The translations under genes were made by a program, and so were the position numbers. A stretch of 64,000 nucleotides of DNA from an uncultured Clostridia bacterium (lineage in GTDB: Bacteria > Bacillota > Clostridia > Oscillospirales > Acutalibacteraceae), in contig CAMMVF010000005.1 in the NCBI GenBank assembly GCA_946500295.1, forward strand, positions 1 through 64,000. Reading direction: 5' to 3'. The notes below the pieces were generated by a model, which made no database searches, had not been told where the DNA came from, and worked only from the letters and a program-made list of their open reading frames with translations. Positions 25,202-37,253 of the stretch are shown here, one piece after another (position 1 is the stretch's first letter; every line of letters starts with the position of its first letter).

Positions 25202-26047
25202 CTAATCTATGCATAAGGGATTTATCAGACAGTCAAGCTCGTTGTCCGCAATCCCTCTCTCGCTTACAGCTATGTAAATTTCGTTCAGGCATAACCTGCC
25301 GTCAATGAAAATCCTGTTCGGCTTAAAGCAGGGCAAAAGCCCTTGACCGCTAATGGTTTTGTAAGGAATTATCCTTATACCGCTGTGTACGCTCATGCTG
25401 CTTAATCTCTCGTCGCTTCGTGCACCTGCCATAGTCTCCGCTTTTAGTTCGATGCTTTCCGGCTCAAGTCCGTTCAAAGCTTTTTTCGAGCAAATTATTA
25501 CCGGATTGCCGCTAAACGGCTCCACAAGACTGCATCCCGTGTCTAGCTTTCCTCTCAGCTCGCGAGCTTTTCCTAGGTGTTCAATTTTGACATCGAGAAA
25601 CAGTTTTTCGGCTTTCCGCCGCCCTGTTATCCTACATATCAGCTGAACAATCAAGTATGTCACAAGCGAGGAAATAATCAGATAAACAGGAGAAATATTG
25701 AAGTAAACTGTTGAATTGTTTATTACCATGCCCTTTGGGGTGAAGGTAAACCACAGAGCAATCATAACACCGCAAAACAGAAAACTTATCATATAAAAGG
25801 CGGCTGTGTTTTTAAAAAATTCCCTTTTACCGCCCCATTTAAAGGCAGTGACACAGATTACAGCCGATATTAAAAGCTTGACTGCAAAGCTTAAAAATGC
25901 GTTCATAGGCGGCAGTAAAATAATCAGCGAGGCAAGGCTTCCCACACCCGCCGCCAGTATAAGCCTGAGTTTGCGCCGCCGCCGTCTCAACAGCATAGCA
26001 ACGGAGAGTAAAATAAAGTAGTTTATAACTAAGTTTAAGCAGAGCAA
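25202..26047 (-). CDS. spoIIGA: Sigma-E processing peptidase SpoIIGA
   Basis: SpoIIGA is the aspartic protease of the septal membrane that activates pro-SigE. The N-terminal half is a five-helix membrane domain and the C-terminal half an aspartic-protease-like domain with the catalytic DTG in GKLDTGCSL. The coordinate given is the first conventional start (TTG at 26047), but it has no ribosome site. The reading frame continues upstream through the family-typical VVYIDVL, and AAGGAGGG lies at about 26081-26088. No ATG, GTG or TTG occurs in that part, so translation probably starts at ATA 26074 or ATT 26080. The gene lies 20 bases upstream of sigE. Confidence 0.9.
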   Translation of the reverse strand: MLCLNLVINYFILLSVAMLLRRRRRKLRLILAAGVGSLASLIILLPPMNAFLSFAVKLLISAVICVTAFKWGGKREFFKNTAAFYMISFLFCGVMIALWFTFTPKGMVINNSTVYFNISPVYLIISSLVTYLIVQLICRITGRRKAEKLFLDVKIEHLGKARELRGKLDTGCSLVEPFSGNPVIICSKKALNGLEPESIELKAETMAGARSDERLSSMSVHSGIRIIPYKTISGQGLLPCFKPNRIFIDGRLCLNEIYIAVSERGIADNELDCLINPLCID

Positions 26048-26182
26048 AACATCTATGTATACAACCCTGGCTATTTCAATCCCTCCTTGTCTATGTTGTT
26101 ATTATCTCACTCGGACACGGGCAAATCTTGTCATATATTAGCGTTGGAGATTATTTTTCCAAACCTTGGGAAGTATAAATTA

Positions 26183-26350
26183 ATAACCAAGTCGCCTATG
26201 TCTCCCGCCTGAGTAGGCGGCGGGTTCCATTCAGTCTTTCGGTGGGATTATAATCCCTCACCGAAAGACTAAGGAGCAAAGCTCCACTGCGATGCTTGCA
26301 ATCGTCGCAGGCTTGATCAAACGAGCTTCCACGCAGGCGAAGATTTAAAT
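26183..26350 (+). repeat. Modular hairpin repeat, copy B (full length)
   Basis: This 168-base copy starts ATAACCAAGTCGCC and ends GAAGATTTAAAT. It has successive hairpins: CCGCC/GGCGG, TCTTTCGGTGGG with CCTCACCGAAAGA, GGAGC/GCTCC and GCGA..TCGC, then the conserved GATCAAACGAGCTT. It fills much of the gap between spoIIGA and the ATPase promoter. Confidence 0.85.
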
Positions 26351-26443
26351 GGATTCTGTTCAATTTATTTCTTTAAAATATTGGTTAATAGAGTTGAGAT
26401 TTAAGAGGTAATTCCGTTGAATGTCTGTTTTAATAAAAACAAA

Positions 26444-26472
26444 TTGACATAACTAACGAATTTATGTAAAAT
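26444..26472 (+). promoter_or_regulatory. Promoter of the V-type ATPase operon
   Basis: A consensus TTGACA (26444-26449) and TAAAAT (26467-26472) are separated by 17 bases. They lie 27 bases before the first ATPase gene, whose ribosome site is AGAGGTG. Confidence 0.85.
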
Positions 26473-26499
26473 AATGGTATTATACTAAGAGGTGATAAC

Positions 26500-26811
26500 A
26501 TGGCTCTCGAAGTGGTCGAAAAAATTAAAAATGCCGAACAGCGTTCGCTAAATCTCGAGTCCGAAGCGCTGCTAACGGCGCAGCAGTATATTAAATCCTC
26601 TACAGAGACGGACAGTGCGAAAGCTTCAAAAAAAATTGCACTTCAAAATCAGGAAAGGAAAAGGGAAATAGAAGCGGCAAGACAAAAAGCAGAGCAGATA
26701 ATCGCCGAGGCTCAAAAGACAGCCCAAGCCGAGTCGGATAATCTGATTAGGGCGGTTGAAGCTAAAAAAAGAGAGGTTATAAATACGATAATAGAGAAAA
26801 TATTAAAATGA
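26500..26811 (+). CDS. V-type ATPase subunit G/H (peripheral stalk)
   Basis: This 103-residue protein is almost wholly coiled coil, rich in Ala, Glu, Lys and Gln (EAARQKAEQIIAEAQKTAQA). Its size and first position in the operon fit the peripheral-stalk subunit G/H, which pairs with subunit E to hold the A3B3 head to subunit I. The NtpF/AtpH naming differs among species, so no symbol is given. It is followed 16 bases later by the subunit I gene. Confidence 0.82.
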   Translation: MALEVVEKIKNAEQRSLNLESEALLTAQQYIKSSTETDSAKASKKIALQNQERKREIEAARQKAEQIIAEAQKTAQAESDNLIRAVEAKKREVINTIIEKILK

Positions 26812-26827
26812 GCGGAGGTGATGAGCC

Positions 26828-29324
<2,497 letters not shown>

Positions 29325-29353
29325 TTCTCTTGTGAAATGAATGGAGAATGAAG

Positions 29354-29941
29354 ATGAGCGGCTTAGACAGAATTTTACAACAGATAAGGTCGGACTCGGA
29401 GCAGGCGGTTGAGAAAATCAAGGCTGAGGCTGAAAAGACAGTCCTTGAAAACCGAGCTGAGACCTCAAGTCAGACCGAGAGTGAAATTGAAAGAATCAAG
29501 CAGCAGACCAAGTCAGATTGTGCCGAGATAATCAAAAGGGCGCAGTCCTCGGCTGAACTTATCAAAAAGCAAAGCCTCCTTAGAGCAAAGCAGAAGGCAA
29601 TAGCCGAAATGATAAGCTCAGCCCACAGCGAACTGCTTTCCCTTCCCGATAACGAGTATTTTGAATTGATTGAAAAGCTTATTTCAATTTATGCCCACAA
29701 CGGGGAAAAGGGAGTAATAGCTTTTAACGAGAGGGATATTCAGCGTATGCCGAAGCTGTATAAAGCAAAAATAGCCTTGCTGTCTCAGGGAAACCTGAAG
29801 TTTGCAGACTCATGCGCGAATATCGACGGCGGCTTTGTGCTGATATACGGCGGAATAGAGGAAAACTGCTCCTTTGAGGCTATATTCAGAGAAAAGCATG
29901 ACGCCCTTGTTGACGAGGTAAGCTCTATGCTGTTTTCATAA
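29354..29941 (+). CDS. ntpE: V-type ATPase subunit E (peripheral stalk)
   Basis: This is a 195-residue stalk protein. The N-terminal 90 residues are a long helix (LQQIRSDSEQAVEKIKAEAEKT...). The C-terminal domain has the subunit E pattern GGFVLIYGGIEENCSFEAIF. The ATG at 29354 has GGAG at a suitable distance; ATG 29348 in the same frame is the alternative. It lies in the conserved K-E-C order. Confidence 0.88.
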   Translation: MSGLDRILQQIRSDSEQAVEKIKAEAEKTVLENRAETSSQTESEIERIKQQTKSDCAEIIKRAQSSAELIKKQSLLRAKQKAIAEMISSAHSELLSLPDNEYFELIEKLISIYAHNGEKGVIAFNERDIQRMPKLYKAKIALLSQGNLKFADSCANIDGGFVLIYGGIEENCSFEAIFREKHDALVDEVSSMLFS

Positions 29942-29957
29942 AAACGGAGGTGTTATT

Positions 29958-30920
29958 TTGAAACAGGACTACACCTATGCCGTAGCGAGAATACGCTCCC
30001 GTGAGCTTAAGCTGTTGTCAATAAAGGATATAGATGCTCTTCTGGGCTTGAAAACTTATGATGAGTGTATGGACTATCTGATTGACAAGGGCTATGGCGA
30101 TGACGACGGCGACAGGGACGAACGAACTGTTTTAGCTCAGGAAAGAAGGAGGCTTTGGGAGCTTATTTCGGAGCTTGTCCCTGATTTATCCGTTTTTGAT
30201 GTTTTCCGCTGTGCCGATGACTTTCAGAATCTTAAAATTTCCATAAAGGCTGTGACAAGGGATGTCGAGCCAATGCTGCTCCAAAACGGGAGTGTGAGCG
30301 GTGAAAAGATATACCACTGTGTAAAGGGGCAGGACTACAGCTCCCTTCCCGATTATCTGCGGCAGGCGGCGCAACCGGCTTTTACTGCTCTGCTTCAAAC
30401 CGGGGACGGGCAAAGCTGTGATTTAATTATAGATTCAGCCTACCTAAATACTTTATATGAGCTTGCCGAAAGAAGCGACTGCGAGGTTATTAAGCTTTAT
30501 TCGGAGCTTACCATAGCCAGCGCCGATATTCTGGCGGCGGTGCGCTGTGAGCGTATCGGAAAAAAGCACGGCTTTATAATTCGTGCTTTAGCGCCCTGTA
30601 ATACGATTAACATCGAGCTTCTGGCAAGGGCGGCTGCAAAATCTTTTGACGATATTTTAAGCTATCTCAGTACCACCGAATATGCCTTGGCGGCGGAAGA
30701 GCTGAAAATCTCGATTTCCGCCTTTGAAAGATGGCGCGACAATTATCTCATTGATAAAATTAAGCCGCAAAAATATCAGCCGTTTACAATCAGCCCCATT
30801 TCAGCCTATATAATAGCCAAGGAAAACGAGCTTAAAGTGGTAAGGCTGATACTTACGGCTAAGCAAAACGGCTTTGACCCGAAAGTTGTTAGCGAAAGAT
30901 TGAGGGATATGTATGTATAG
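29958..30920 (+). CDS. ntpC: V-type ATPase subunit C/d (central rotor adaptor)
   Basis: This 320-residue, mostly helical subunit couples the DF shaft to the c-ring. It begins YTYAVARIRSRELKLLSIKDIDALL, as subunit C proteins do, and ends IIAKENELKVVRLILTAKQNGF. The start is TTG at 29958 with CGGAGG upstream. It overlaps subunit F by 8 bases. Length is normal. Confidence 0.9.
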   Translation: MKQDYTYAVARIRSRELKLLSIKDIDALLGLKTYDECMDYLIDKGYGDDDGDRDERTVLAQERRRLWELISELVPDLSVFDVFRCADDFQNLKISIKAVTRDVEPMLLQNGSVSGEKIYHCVKGQDYSSLPDYLRQAAQPAFTALLQTGDGQSCDLIIDSAYLNTLYELAERSDCEVIKLYSELTIASADILAAVRCERIGKKHGFIIRALAPCNTINIELLARAAAKSFDDILSYLSTTEYALAAEELKISISAFERWRDNYLIDKIKPQKYQPFTISPISAYIIAKENELKVVRLILTAKQNGFDPKVVSERLRDMYV

Positions 30921-31230
30921 GATAGCAGCCATGGGCGACAGAGACAGCGTGTACGGCTTTGGGACGCTCGGGATAGACGTTGTGGCGGTAAGCGACAGCG
31001 AGCAGGCGGCACACAGCTTCCGACAGCTTGCTTCGGGTAAATACGCCATAATTTATATTACGGAGTCGCTGGCAGCCGAGCTTGAAGCGGAGATAGATAA
31101 AATATCGGACAGAGAGATTCCGGCAGTAATCCCAATCCCGGGAATAAAAGGCAACAACGGCATAGGAATCAAGAATTTAAAAAAGGCAGTGGAGAAGGCT
31201 GTAGGCTCGGATATAATTTTTAACGATTAA
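30913..31230 (+). CDS. V-type ATPase subunit F (rotor)
   Basis: This 105-residue Rossmann-like protein begins YRIAAMGDRDSVYGFGTLGID. It has the YAIIYITESLAAEL middle strand and the VIPIPGIKGNNGIGIKNLKKAVEKAVG end of subunit F, which binds subunit D in the rotor shaft. Gene naming (NtpG or AtpF) varies, so no symbol is given. It starts within the subunit C gene. Confidence 0.9.
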   Translation: MYRIAAMGDRDSVYGFGTLGIDVVAVSDSEQAAHSFRQLASGKYAIIYITESLAAELEAEIDKISDREIPAVIPIPGIKGNNGIGIKNLKKAVEKAVGSDIIFND

Positions 31231-31255
31231 ACCCGAAGAAGGGAATGAAAAGTAA

Positions 31256-33034
31256 GTGAGCAAAGGAATAATTCAGAAGGTAGCGGGCTCCCTCGTAATT
31301 GCCGAGGGAATGAGAGACGCAAATATGTTCGACGTTGTGCGCGTCAGCAAGCAGAGGCTCATAGGCGAAATTATAGAGATGCACGGAGACAAAGCTTCTA
31401 TTCAGGTATATGAGGAGACTTCGGGGCTCGGTCCCGGAGAGCCGGTGGAGTCCACGGGCTCTCCGCTCAGCGTTGAGCTGGGACCGGGACTTATTGGCAG
31501 TATATACGACGGAATCCAAAGACCCCTTGATAAGATAATGGAGATTTCAGGCAGTAACCTGAAAAGAGGGGTTGAGGTAAGCTCGCTTGACCGTGATAAA
31601 AAATGGGAGTTTACCCCCTGCGCCAAAATTGGAGATAAAGTGACTGCCGGGGACTGCCTCGGCACGGTTCAGGAGACTGCCGTCGTTACCCAGAAAATCA
31701 TGGTGCCGAACAAGTTGAGCGGTACGGTAAAAAGCATTTCGGGCGGAAGCTATACCGTTGACGATACCGTTGCTGTCCTTACAACGGAGGACGGGACGGA
31801 TATCGAGGTGAAGATGATGCAGAAATGGCCGGTAAGAGTGGGCAGACCATACCAAAAAAAGCTATCCCCGGATATGCCGCTGGTGACAGGTCAGCGTGTT
31901 ATAGATACCCTCTTTCCCATAGCCAAGGGCGGCGTTGCGGCTGTGCCGGGTCCCTTTGGGAGCGGCAAGACCGTAGTACAGCACCAGCTTGCAAAATGGG
32001 CTGAGGCGGATATAGTTGTGTACATCGGCTGCGGGGAGCGAGGCAACGAGATGACAGACGTTCTGAATGAGTTCCCCGAGCTTATCGATCCGAAAACGGG
32101 CAGGTCGCTTATGGAGAGGACGGTGCTTATTGCCAACACCTCCGATATGCCGGTTGCCGCCCGAGAAGCCTCGATTTATACGGGGATTACAATAGCCGAG
32201 TATTTCCGTGATATGGGGTATTCGGTTGCGCTGATGGGCGATTCCACCTCCCGCTGGGCTGAGGCTCTGCGTGAAATGTCGGGCAGACTCGAGGAAATGC
32301 CCGGAGAGGAGGGATATCCCGCCTACCTCGGAAGTCGCCTGGCACAGTTTTATGAGAGAGCCGGCAGAGTTTTAAATCTCGGCAGTAAAGACGAGGAGGG
32401 TGCGCTTACTGTTATAGGTGCAGTCTCTCCCCCGGGAGGGGATATCTCAGAGCCGGTATCTCAGGCTACTCTGAGAATAGTCAAGGTTTTCTGGGGACTT
32501 GACTCGTCGCTTGCGTATAAACGTCATTTCCCAGCAATTAACTGGCTCAACAGCTATTCGCTCTACCTCGACGCATTGTCTCCGTGGTACAACAAAAAAG
32601 TTGCTCCCGACTGGATGGATTGCCGCCACAAAATGATGGCTATATTACAGCAGGAGGCGGAGCTTGACGAAATAGTAAAGCTCGTCGGAATGGATGCGCT
32701 CTCAGCTCCTGACAGGCTGAAGCTCGAGGCGGCTCGTTCCATTCGTGAGGATTTTCTACATCAGGACGCCTTCCACGAAGTAGATACCTACACCCCTCTT
32801 GGAAAACAGCATTTGATGATGCTCTTGATTCTTGCCTACTATGACCTTTCTCTTGATGCCTTGGAAAACGGGGCAGAGGTAGACGCCCTTCTTTCACTTC
32901 CGGTAAGGGAGAAGATAGGCAGGTTTAAATACGCTCCCTCCGACAAAGCGGAGGAGGAATATAAGCTGATATTAGAACAGCTCAAACTTGAAATCGGCAG
33001 ACAAGCGGAAACGGAGGTGAGCGCTGATGCCTAA
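31256..33034 (+). CDS. ntpA: V-type ATPase catalytic subunit A
   Basis: This 592-residue subunit holds the ATP-hydrolysing sites. It has the A-subunit Walker [12 protein letters not shown], the catalytic Glu in [13 protein letters not shown], Walker [16 protein letters not shown], and the non-homologous insert near residues 110-190 that separates A from B and from F-type beta. The start is GTG at 31256. It overlaps subunit B by 8 bases. All key residues are present. Confidence 0.97.
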   Translation: MSKGIIQKVAGSLVIAEGMRDANMFDVVRVSKQRLIGEIIEMHGDKASIQVYEETSGLGPGEPVESTGSPLSVELGPGLIGSIYDGIQRPLDKIMEISGSNLKRGVEVSSLDRDKKWEFTPCAKIGDKVTAGDCLGTVQETAVVTQKIMVPNKLSGTVKSISGGSYTVDDTVAVLTTEDGTDIEVKMMQKWPVRVGRPYQKKLSPDMPLVTGQRVIDTLFPIAKGGVAAVPGPFGSGKTVVQHQLAKWAEADIVVYIGCGERGNEMTDVLNEFPELIDPKTGRSLMERTVLIANTSDMPVAAREASIYTGITIAEYFRDMGYSVALMGDSTSRWAEALREMSGRLEEMPGEEGYPAYLGSRLAQFYERAGRVLNLGSKDEEGALTVIGAVSPPGGDISEPVSQATLRIVKVFWGLDSSLAYKRHFPAINWLNSYSLYLDALSPWYNKKVAPDWMDCRHKMMAILQQEAELDEIVKLVGMDALSAPDRLKLEAARSIREDFLHQDAFHEVDTYTPLGKQHLMMLLILAYYDLSLDALENGAEVDALLSLPVREKIGRFKYAPSDKAEEEYKLILEQLKLEIGRQAETEVSADA

Positions 33035-34406
33035 GGAGTACAGGACGATACAGGAGGTAGCAGGACCGCTGATGCTTATAAAGGGAGTTGAGGGAGTCTG
33101 CTATGACGAGCTGGGTGAAATAGAGCTGGAAAGCGGCGAAAAGCGCCGGTGCAGGGTGCTTGAAATAAACGGTTCCAATGCGCTGGTTCAGCTTTTTGAA
33201 AACAGCGCCGGAATAAATCTTTCAAACAGCAAGGTCAGATTTTTAGGCAGAAGTATGGAACTTCCCGTCAGCGAGGATATGCTCAGCCGAGTGTTCGACG
33301 GCTTGGGTCGTCCAATAGACGGCGGAGCTGAAATACTCCCCCGAAAAAGGCTTGATATCAACGGTCTGCCGATGAACCCGGCGGCGAGAAATTACCCACA
33401 GGAGTTTATTCAGACGGGAGTTTCAGCCATAGACGGGCTGAATACCCTCGTCAGAGGTCAGAAACTTCCGATTTTTTCAGCCTCCGGTCTTCCTCATGCG
33501 AATCTTGCGGCTCAGATTGCCCGCCAGGCAAAGGTCAGGGGTACCGACGAGCCATTCGGCGTTGTTTTCGCCGCAATGGGAATTACCTTTGAGGAGTCGA
33601 ATTTCTTTGTTGAGAGCTTTCGGGAAACGGGGGCTATCGACAGAACGGTAATGTTTATAAATCTAGCTAACGATCCCGCCATTGAGAGAATCGCAACCCC
33701 GCGAATGGCTCTCACTGCCGCTGAATACCTTGCCTTTGATGTGGGAATGCACGTGCTTGTAATCCTCACCGATATAACTAACTATGCAGACGCTCTCAGG
33801 GAGGTCTCAGCGGCGAGAAAGGAAGTCCCCGGCAGACGAGGTTACCCGGGATATATGTACACGGATTTGGCTTCTATTTATGAAAGAGCAGGAAGGCAGA
33901 AGGGCAAAAACGGCAGTATTACGCTGATACCGATTCTCACCATGCCCGAGGACGACAAAACCCACCCTATTCCCGATCTCACAGGCTATATTACCGAGGG
34001 GCAGATTATCCTCAGCCGAGAGCTTTACAGGAAGAATATTTCCCCGCCCATAGATGTGCTCCCCTCTCTGAGCCGATTAAAGGATAAGGGGATAGGAGAG
34101 GGCAAAACCAGAGCTGACCATGCAAATACGATGAACCAGCTCTTTGCCGCCTATGCCAGAGGAAAGGATGCAAAGGAACTCATGACTATCCTTGGCGAAG
34201 CGGCTTTAACGGACATCGACAAGCTCTATGCAAAGTTTGCCGACGAATTTGAGCGTAAGTATGTAAATCAGGGTTACAATACAAACAGAGATATAGAGCA
34301 AACCCTCTCCATCGGCTGGAAACTGCTGTCTATTTTGCCGAGGAGCGAGCTGAAAAGAATCAAGGATGAGTATCTTGACGAGTATTTAAATCGGAGCAAA
34401 GCGTGA
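33027..34406 (+). CDS. ntpB: V-type ATPase regulatory subunit B
   Basis: This is the non-catalytic head subunit, 459 residues. It lacks the A-type P-loop but keeps [33 protein letters not shown] and ITFEESNFF. The normal protein end is [12 protein letters not shown]. Here the last codons (NRSKA) and the TGA come from repeat copy C, which starts near 34384. The 192-base gap to the subunit D gene is far longer than the other gaps in this operon, which are 29 bases or less or overlaps. Confidence 0.97.
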   Translation: MPKEYRTIQEVAGPLMLIKGVEGVCYDELGEIELESGEKRRCRVLEINGSNALVQLFENSAGINLSNSKVRFLGRSMELPVSEDMLSRVFDGLGRPIDGGAEILPRKRLDINGLPMNPAARNYPQEFIQTGVSAIDGLNTLVRGQKLPIFSASGLPHANLAAQIARQAKVRGTDEPFGVVFAAMGITFEESNFFVESFRETGAIDRTVMFINLANDPAIERIATPRMALTAAEYLAFDVGMHVLVILTDITNYADALREVSAARKEVPGRRGYPGYMYTDLASIYERAGRQKGKNGSITLIPILTMPEDDKTHPIPDLTGYITEGQIILSRELYRKNISPPIDVLPSLSRLKDKGIGEGKTRADHANTMNQLFAAYARGKDAKELMTILGEAALTDIDKLYAKFADEFERKYVNQGYNTNRDIEQTLSIGWKLLSILPRSELKRIKDEYLDEYLNRSKA

Positions 34407-34554
34407 CAAGCTCGTTTGATCACGCCAGCGACGATTGCAACCGTCGCCGAGGAGCTTTGCTCCTCAGGGTTTCGGTGGGGGATTATAAACCCCACCGAAA
34501 GACTGAATGGAACCCGCCGCCTACAGAGGCGGGGGACATCGGCGACTTGGTTAT
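34384..34554 (-). repeat. Modular hairpin repeat, copy C (full length, inside the ATPase operon)
   Basis: This is a 171-base copy in opposite orientation to A, B and D. In the operon mRNA it gives hairpins at GAGGAGC/GCTCCTC, TTTCGGTGGGG with CCCCACCGAAA, and CCGCC/GGCGG. It covers the last codons of the B subunit gene and the gap to subunit D. Confidence 0.88.
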
Positions 34555-34598
34555 ATTTCGCAGCAGGAATGAATATCTCAGGGAAGAGGTGAGCACAC

Positions 34599-35246
34599 TT
34601 GGCTTCAAAAACCGTAAACCCAACCAGAATGGAGCTTACAAGGCTGAAGAAAAAGCTCGTCACCGCCATCAGGGGGCATAAGCTTTTAAAGGATAAGCGA
34701 GACGAGCTTATGAGGCAGTTTCTCGACATGGTAAGGGAGAATAAAACCCTGCGAGAAGAGGTCGAACAGAGCATAGCTCAGGCGAACAGAGCCTTCGCCC
34801 TGGCTCGTGCTATGATGAGCGACGAGGCTCTGAATGCAGCCTTGCTTGCGCCCAAGCAGGAAATCTCGATTGAACTTGAAAGCAAAAACATCATGAGCGT
34901 GAACATCCCTGTTTTTCATACTAAAACCAGAACACCGGATGAAAATGATATATACTCCTACGGTTTTGCATTTACCTCGGCGGATTTGGATGAGGCGGTA
35001 AAATCCCTGTCGGAAATACTGCCGCGCCTACTGCTTTTAGCCGAGCGTGAAAAGTCCTGCCAGCTTTTGGCGGAGGAAATCGAAAAGACCCGCCGCCGGG
35101 TCAACGCCCTTGAGCACGTGGTAATACCTGAAACGCAGGAAAGTATAAGGTATATCACAATGAAGCTCGATGAAAACGAGCGCAGTACGCAGATACGGCT
35201 GATGAAGGTCAAGGATATGATGCTAAAGCAGGCGCATGGATATTAA
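34599..35246 (+). CDS. ntpD: V-type ATPase subunit D (central shaft)
   Basis: This 215-residue antiparallel coiled coil rotates inside the A3B3 head. It starts at TTG (34599, MASKTVNPTRMELTRLKKKL) behind AGAGGTG and ends with the long C-terminal helix (MKLDENERSTQIRLMKVKDMMLK). Its place after B is conserved, but repeat copy C now separates the two. A reading frame crossing the repeat (34403-34681) overlaps its start in another phase and looks spurious. Confidence 0.93.
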   Translation: MASKTVNPTRMELTRLKKKLVTAIRGHKLLKDKRDELMRQFLDMVRENKTLREEVEQSIAQANRAFALARAMMSDEALNAALLAPKQEISIELESKNIMSVNIPVFHTKTRTPDENDIYSYGFAFTSADLDEAVKSLSEILPRLLLLAEREKSCQLLAEEIEKTRRRVNALEHVVIPETQESIRYITMKLDENERSTQIRLMKVKDMMLKQAHGY

Positions 35247-35261
35247 GATATAAAGCTTTAT

Positions 35262-35369
35262 ATAACCAAGTCGCCCCGCCTCTGTAGGCGGCGGGGGACA
35301 TTCAGTCTTTCGGTGGGGGTTATAATTCCCCGCCGAAACCCTGAGGAGCAAAGCTCCCCGACGAAGATT
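35262..35369 (+). repeat. Modular hairpin repeat, copy D (shortened)
   Basis: It starts ATAACCAAGTCGCC and keeps the GCCTCTGTAGGCGG and TTTCGGTGGGG...CCGCCGAAA hairpins and GAGGAGC/GCTCC. It lacks the GATCAAACGAGCTT block and ends GACGAAGATTA. It lies between the ATPase operon and its terminator. Confidence 0.85.
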
Positions 35370-35377
35370 AAAAAAAC

Positions 35378-35413
35378 AGCGGACGGATGCAGGATTGCAT
35401 TTCGTCCGCTTTT
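35378..35413 (+). terminator. Terminator of the V-type ATPase operon
   Basis: AGCGGACG (35378-35385) pairs with CGTCCGCT (35403-35410), followed by TTT. The stem is extended by GATGC/GCATT-type pairing inside. Confidence 0.75.
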
Positions 35414-35453
35414 CTGTTATCTTAATATTTGTAATGGAATTGGAGTGATAGGA

Positions 35454-36125
35454 TTGTACAAGATATTTATTGTCGAGGATGACTCGTCTATGGCGGAGGC
35501 TATGAGACGCCAGATAGCCTCATGGGGAAACGAGGTTTATTGCGCCCGCAACTTTCAAAATATTATCGAGGAGTTTACGGAGTTTGACCCTCATCTGGTA
35601 CTGCTCGATATTATGCTCCCTTTTTACAACGGCTACCACTGGTGTACGGAGATAAGAAAGCTGTCCAACGTGCCTGTAATCTTCATCTCTTCTGCCAGTG
35701 ATAATATGAATATAGTAATGGCTATGAATATGGGCGGGGATGATTTTATATCAAAGCCCTTTGACTTAAATGTTCTCACAGCCAAAATTCAGGCAGTCTT
35801 GCGCCGAAGCTATGACATGGGTGGAAAAATCCCCGTCCTTGAACATAACGGAGCTATTTTAAATTTAAACGATACCACCTTGAGCTACAACGACAAAAAG
35901 CTGACTCTGACTAGAAACGATTTCAGAATTTTGCAAACCTTAATGCACAATAAGGGCAAGGTCGTCAGCCGCGACACTTTGATGACTGCGCTGTGGGAAG
36001 TTGATTGCTATGTGGAGGAAAATACTCTCACGGTAAATATCAACAGGCTAAGAAAAAAGCTTGAGTCCATAGGACTTGATAATTTTATAAAAACCAAGGT
36101 CGGCTTAGGCTATATCATAGAGTAG
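35454..36125 (+). CDS. OmpR-family response regulator (BceR-like)
   Basis: This is a 223-residue two-component regulator. The receiver domain has the acidic pair VEDD near the N-terminus and the phospho-acceptor Asp in LVLLDIMLPFYNG. The C-terminal winged helix carries LTLTRNDFRILQTLMHNKGKVVSRD. The chosen start is TTG 35454 (LYKIFIVEDD); reading frame upstream runs through the terminator and is not coding. With the next three genes it forms a peptide-antibiotic sensing and detoxification cassette of the Bce type. Confidence 0.9.
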   Translation: MYKIFIVEDDSSMAEAMRRQIASWGNEVYCARNFQNIIEEFTEFDPHLVLLDIMLPFYNGYHWCTEIRKLSNVPVIFISSASDNMNIVMAMNMGGDDFISKPFDLNVLTAKIQAVLRRSYDMGGKIPVLEHNGAILNLNDTTLSYNDKKLTLTRNDFRILQTLMHNKGKVVSRDTLMTALWEVDCYVEENTLTVNINRLRKKLESIGLDNFIKTKVGLGYIIE

Positions 36126-36135
36126 GAGGGTGAGG

Positions 36136-37125
36136 ATGAAGCTGTTGATTTCTTATATAAAGCAGTATCGTCTGCAAATTTTGTTATACCTTGTGTTTTT
36201 TCTGGTCTTTACCCTTGTATTTTATCTGTACAGCCAGTCGTTAGAGCCGGTGCTTTACGCCTTTTTGCTTTGTGCCTTGATTGGCGTTTTGACTTTGATT
36301 GTGCATTTTATCTTTGTTTACCGAAGATATCGTGATTTTAAAATTGTTTTAAAAAGTCCAACCCTCTCTATCGACAAATTGCCCGCTCCTAAAACGCCGT
36401 GTGAAGAGGAATATGTAAAAATTATAAAATCTCTTAATAAAATACGACTCGATGAGAGCTATATTATGTCCTCTGCACGAAGCGAGGCATACGACTACTT
36501 TACCACCTGGGTTCACCAGATAAAAGCCCCCATAGCAGCTATGCGGCTGATGCTTCAAAGCAACGACACCGAAGAAAACCGAGAACTGCTCTCAGAACTG
36601 TTCAGAATAGAGCAGTACACCGAAATGGTGCTCACATATTTCAGATTAAACAGCGATACAAGCGATTTTGTATTTACAGAATTCCCATTAGATCCTGTTA
36701 TAAGAAAGGCTATCCGCCGTTTTGCGCCCTTGTTTGTCAGAAAAAGGATAGGCATAAATTACTCGGGTACTAACTGCATTGTCCTGACAGATGAAAAATG
36801 GCTTTCCTTTATTTTGGAGCAGCTTTTGTCCAATGCCGTAAAATACACTGATAAAGGCAGCGTGACCATAAGCGTGGATGAAAACAAATGCCTCTATGTT
36901 ACAGATACGGGCATAGGCATAGCCCCCGAGGATTTACCCAGAATATTTGAAAAGGGCTTTACAGGATATAACGGGCGGGGAGACAAAAAATCCACAGGGC
37001 TTGGGCTTTACCTGTGTAAAAAAGCCGCAGACCGTATATCCGCAAACCTTACGGTAACCTCGGCGGTGGGGCAGGGGAGTCGTTTTTGCCTTGATTTGAA
37101 TACAGACGAGCTGCATACTGAGTGA
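36136..37125 (+). CDS. Membrane sensor histidine kinase (BceS-like)
   Basis: This is a 329-residue intramembrane-sensing kinase: two N-terminal helices with almost no loop between them (LQILLYLVFFLVFTLVFYLYS and VLYAFLLCALIGVLTLIVHF). The phospho-acceptor box is WVHQIKAPIAAMRL, the N box EQLLSNAVKY, and the G boxes DTGIGIAPEDLPRIFEKGF and GLGLYLCKKAA. The lack of a sensory loop is the mark of BceS kinases, which take their signal from the partner transporter. The ATG at 36136 follows GGAGGGTGAGG. Confidence 0.9.
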   Translation: MKLLISYIKQYRLQILLYLVFFLVFTLVFYLYSQSLEPVLYAFLLCALIGVLTLIVHFIFVYRRYRDFKIVLKSPTLSIDKLPAPKTPCEEEYVKIIKSLNKIRLDESYIMSSARSEAYDYFTTWVHQIKAPIAAMRLMLQSNDTEENRELLSELFRIEQYTEMVLTYFRLNSDTSDFVFTEFPLDPVIRKAIRRFAPLFVRKRIGINYSGTNCIVLTDEKWLSFILEQLLSNAVKYTDKGSVTISVDENKCLYVTDTGIGIAPEDLPRIFEKGFTGYNGRGDKKSTGLGLYLCKKAADRISANLTVTSAVGQGSRFCLDLNTDELHTE

Positions 37126-37127
37126 AA

Positions 37128-37143
37128 CTTACAAAAATGTAAG
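37128..37143 (+). promoter_or_regulatory. Predicted BceR-type operator
   Basis: The palindrome CTTACAAAAATGTAAG matches the TNACA-N4-TGTAA pattern bound by BceR-like regulators. It stands right after the kinase gene and about 110 bases before the transporter ATPase gene, so the regulator probably switches on the transporter from here. Confidence 0.75.
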
Positions 37144-37253
37144 ATTGAGCTTTCAAATGTCACTCGGAAAGATTTTTATACTTAACCGCCTTTGCTAAAA
37201 TAAAATCAAGGCTGAGGGGTAAGCCCGAGGTCAATACAGCAAAGGAGATTATT

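Noticed and set aside
34403-34681. A 92-codon frame between the ATPase B and D genes
   Set aside because: It lies on repeat copy C and overlaps the D gene in another phase; the same repeat encodes nothing at its other sites.
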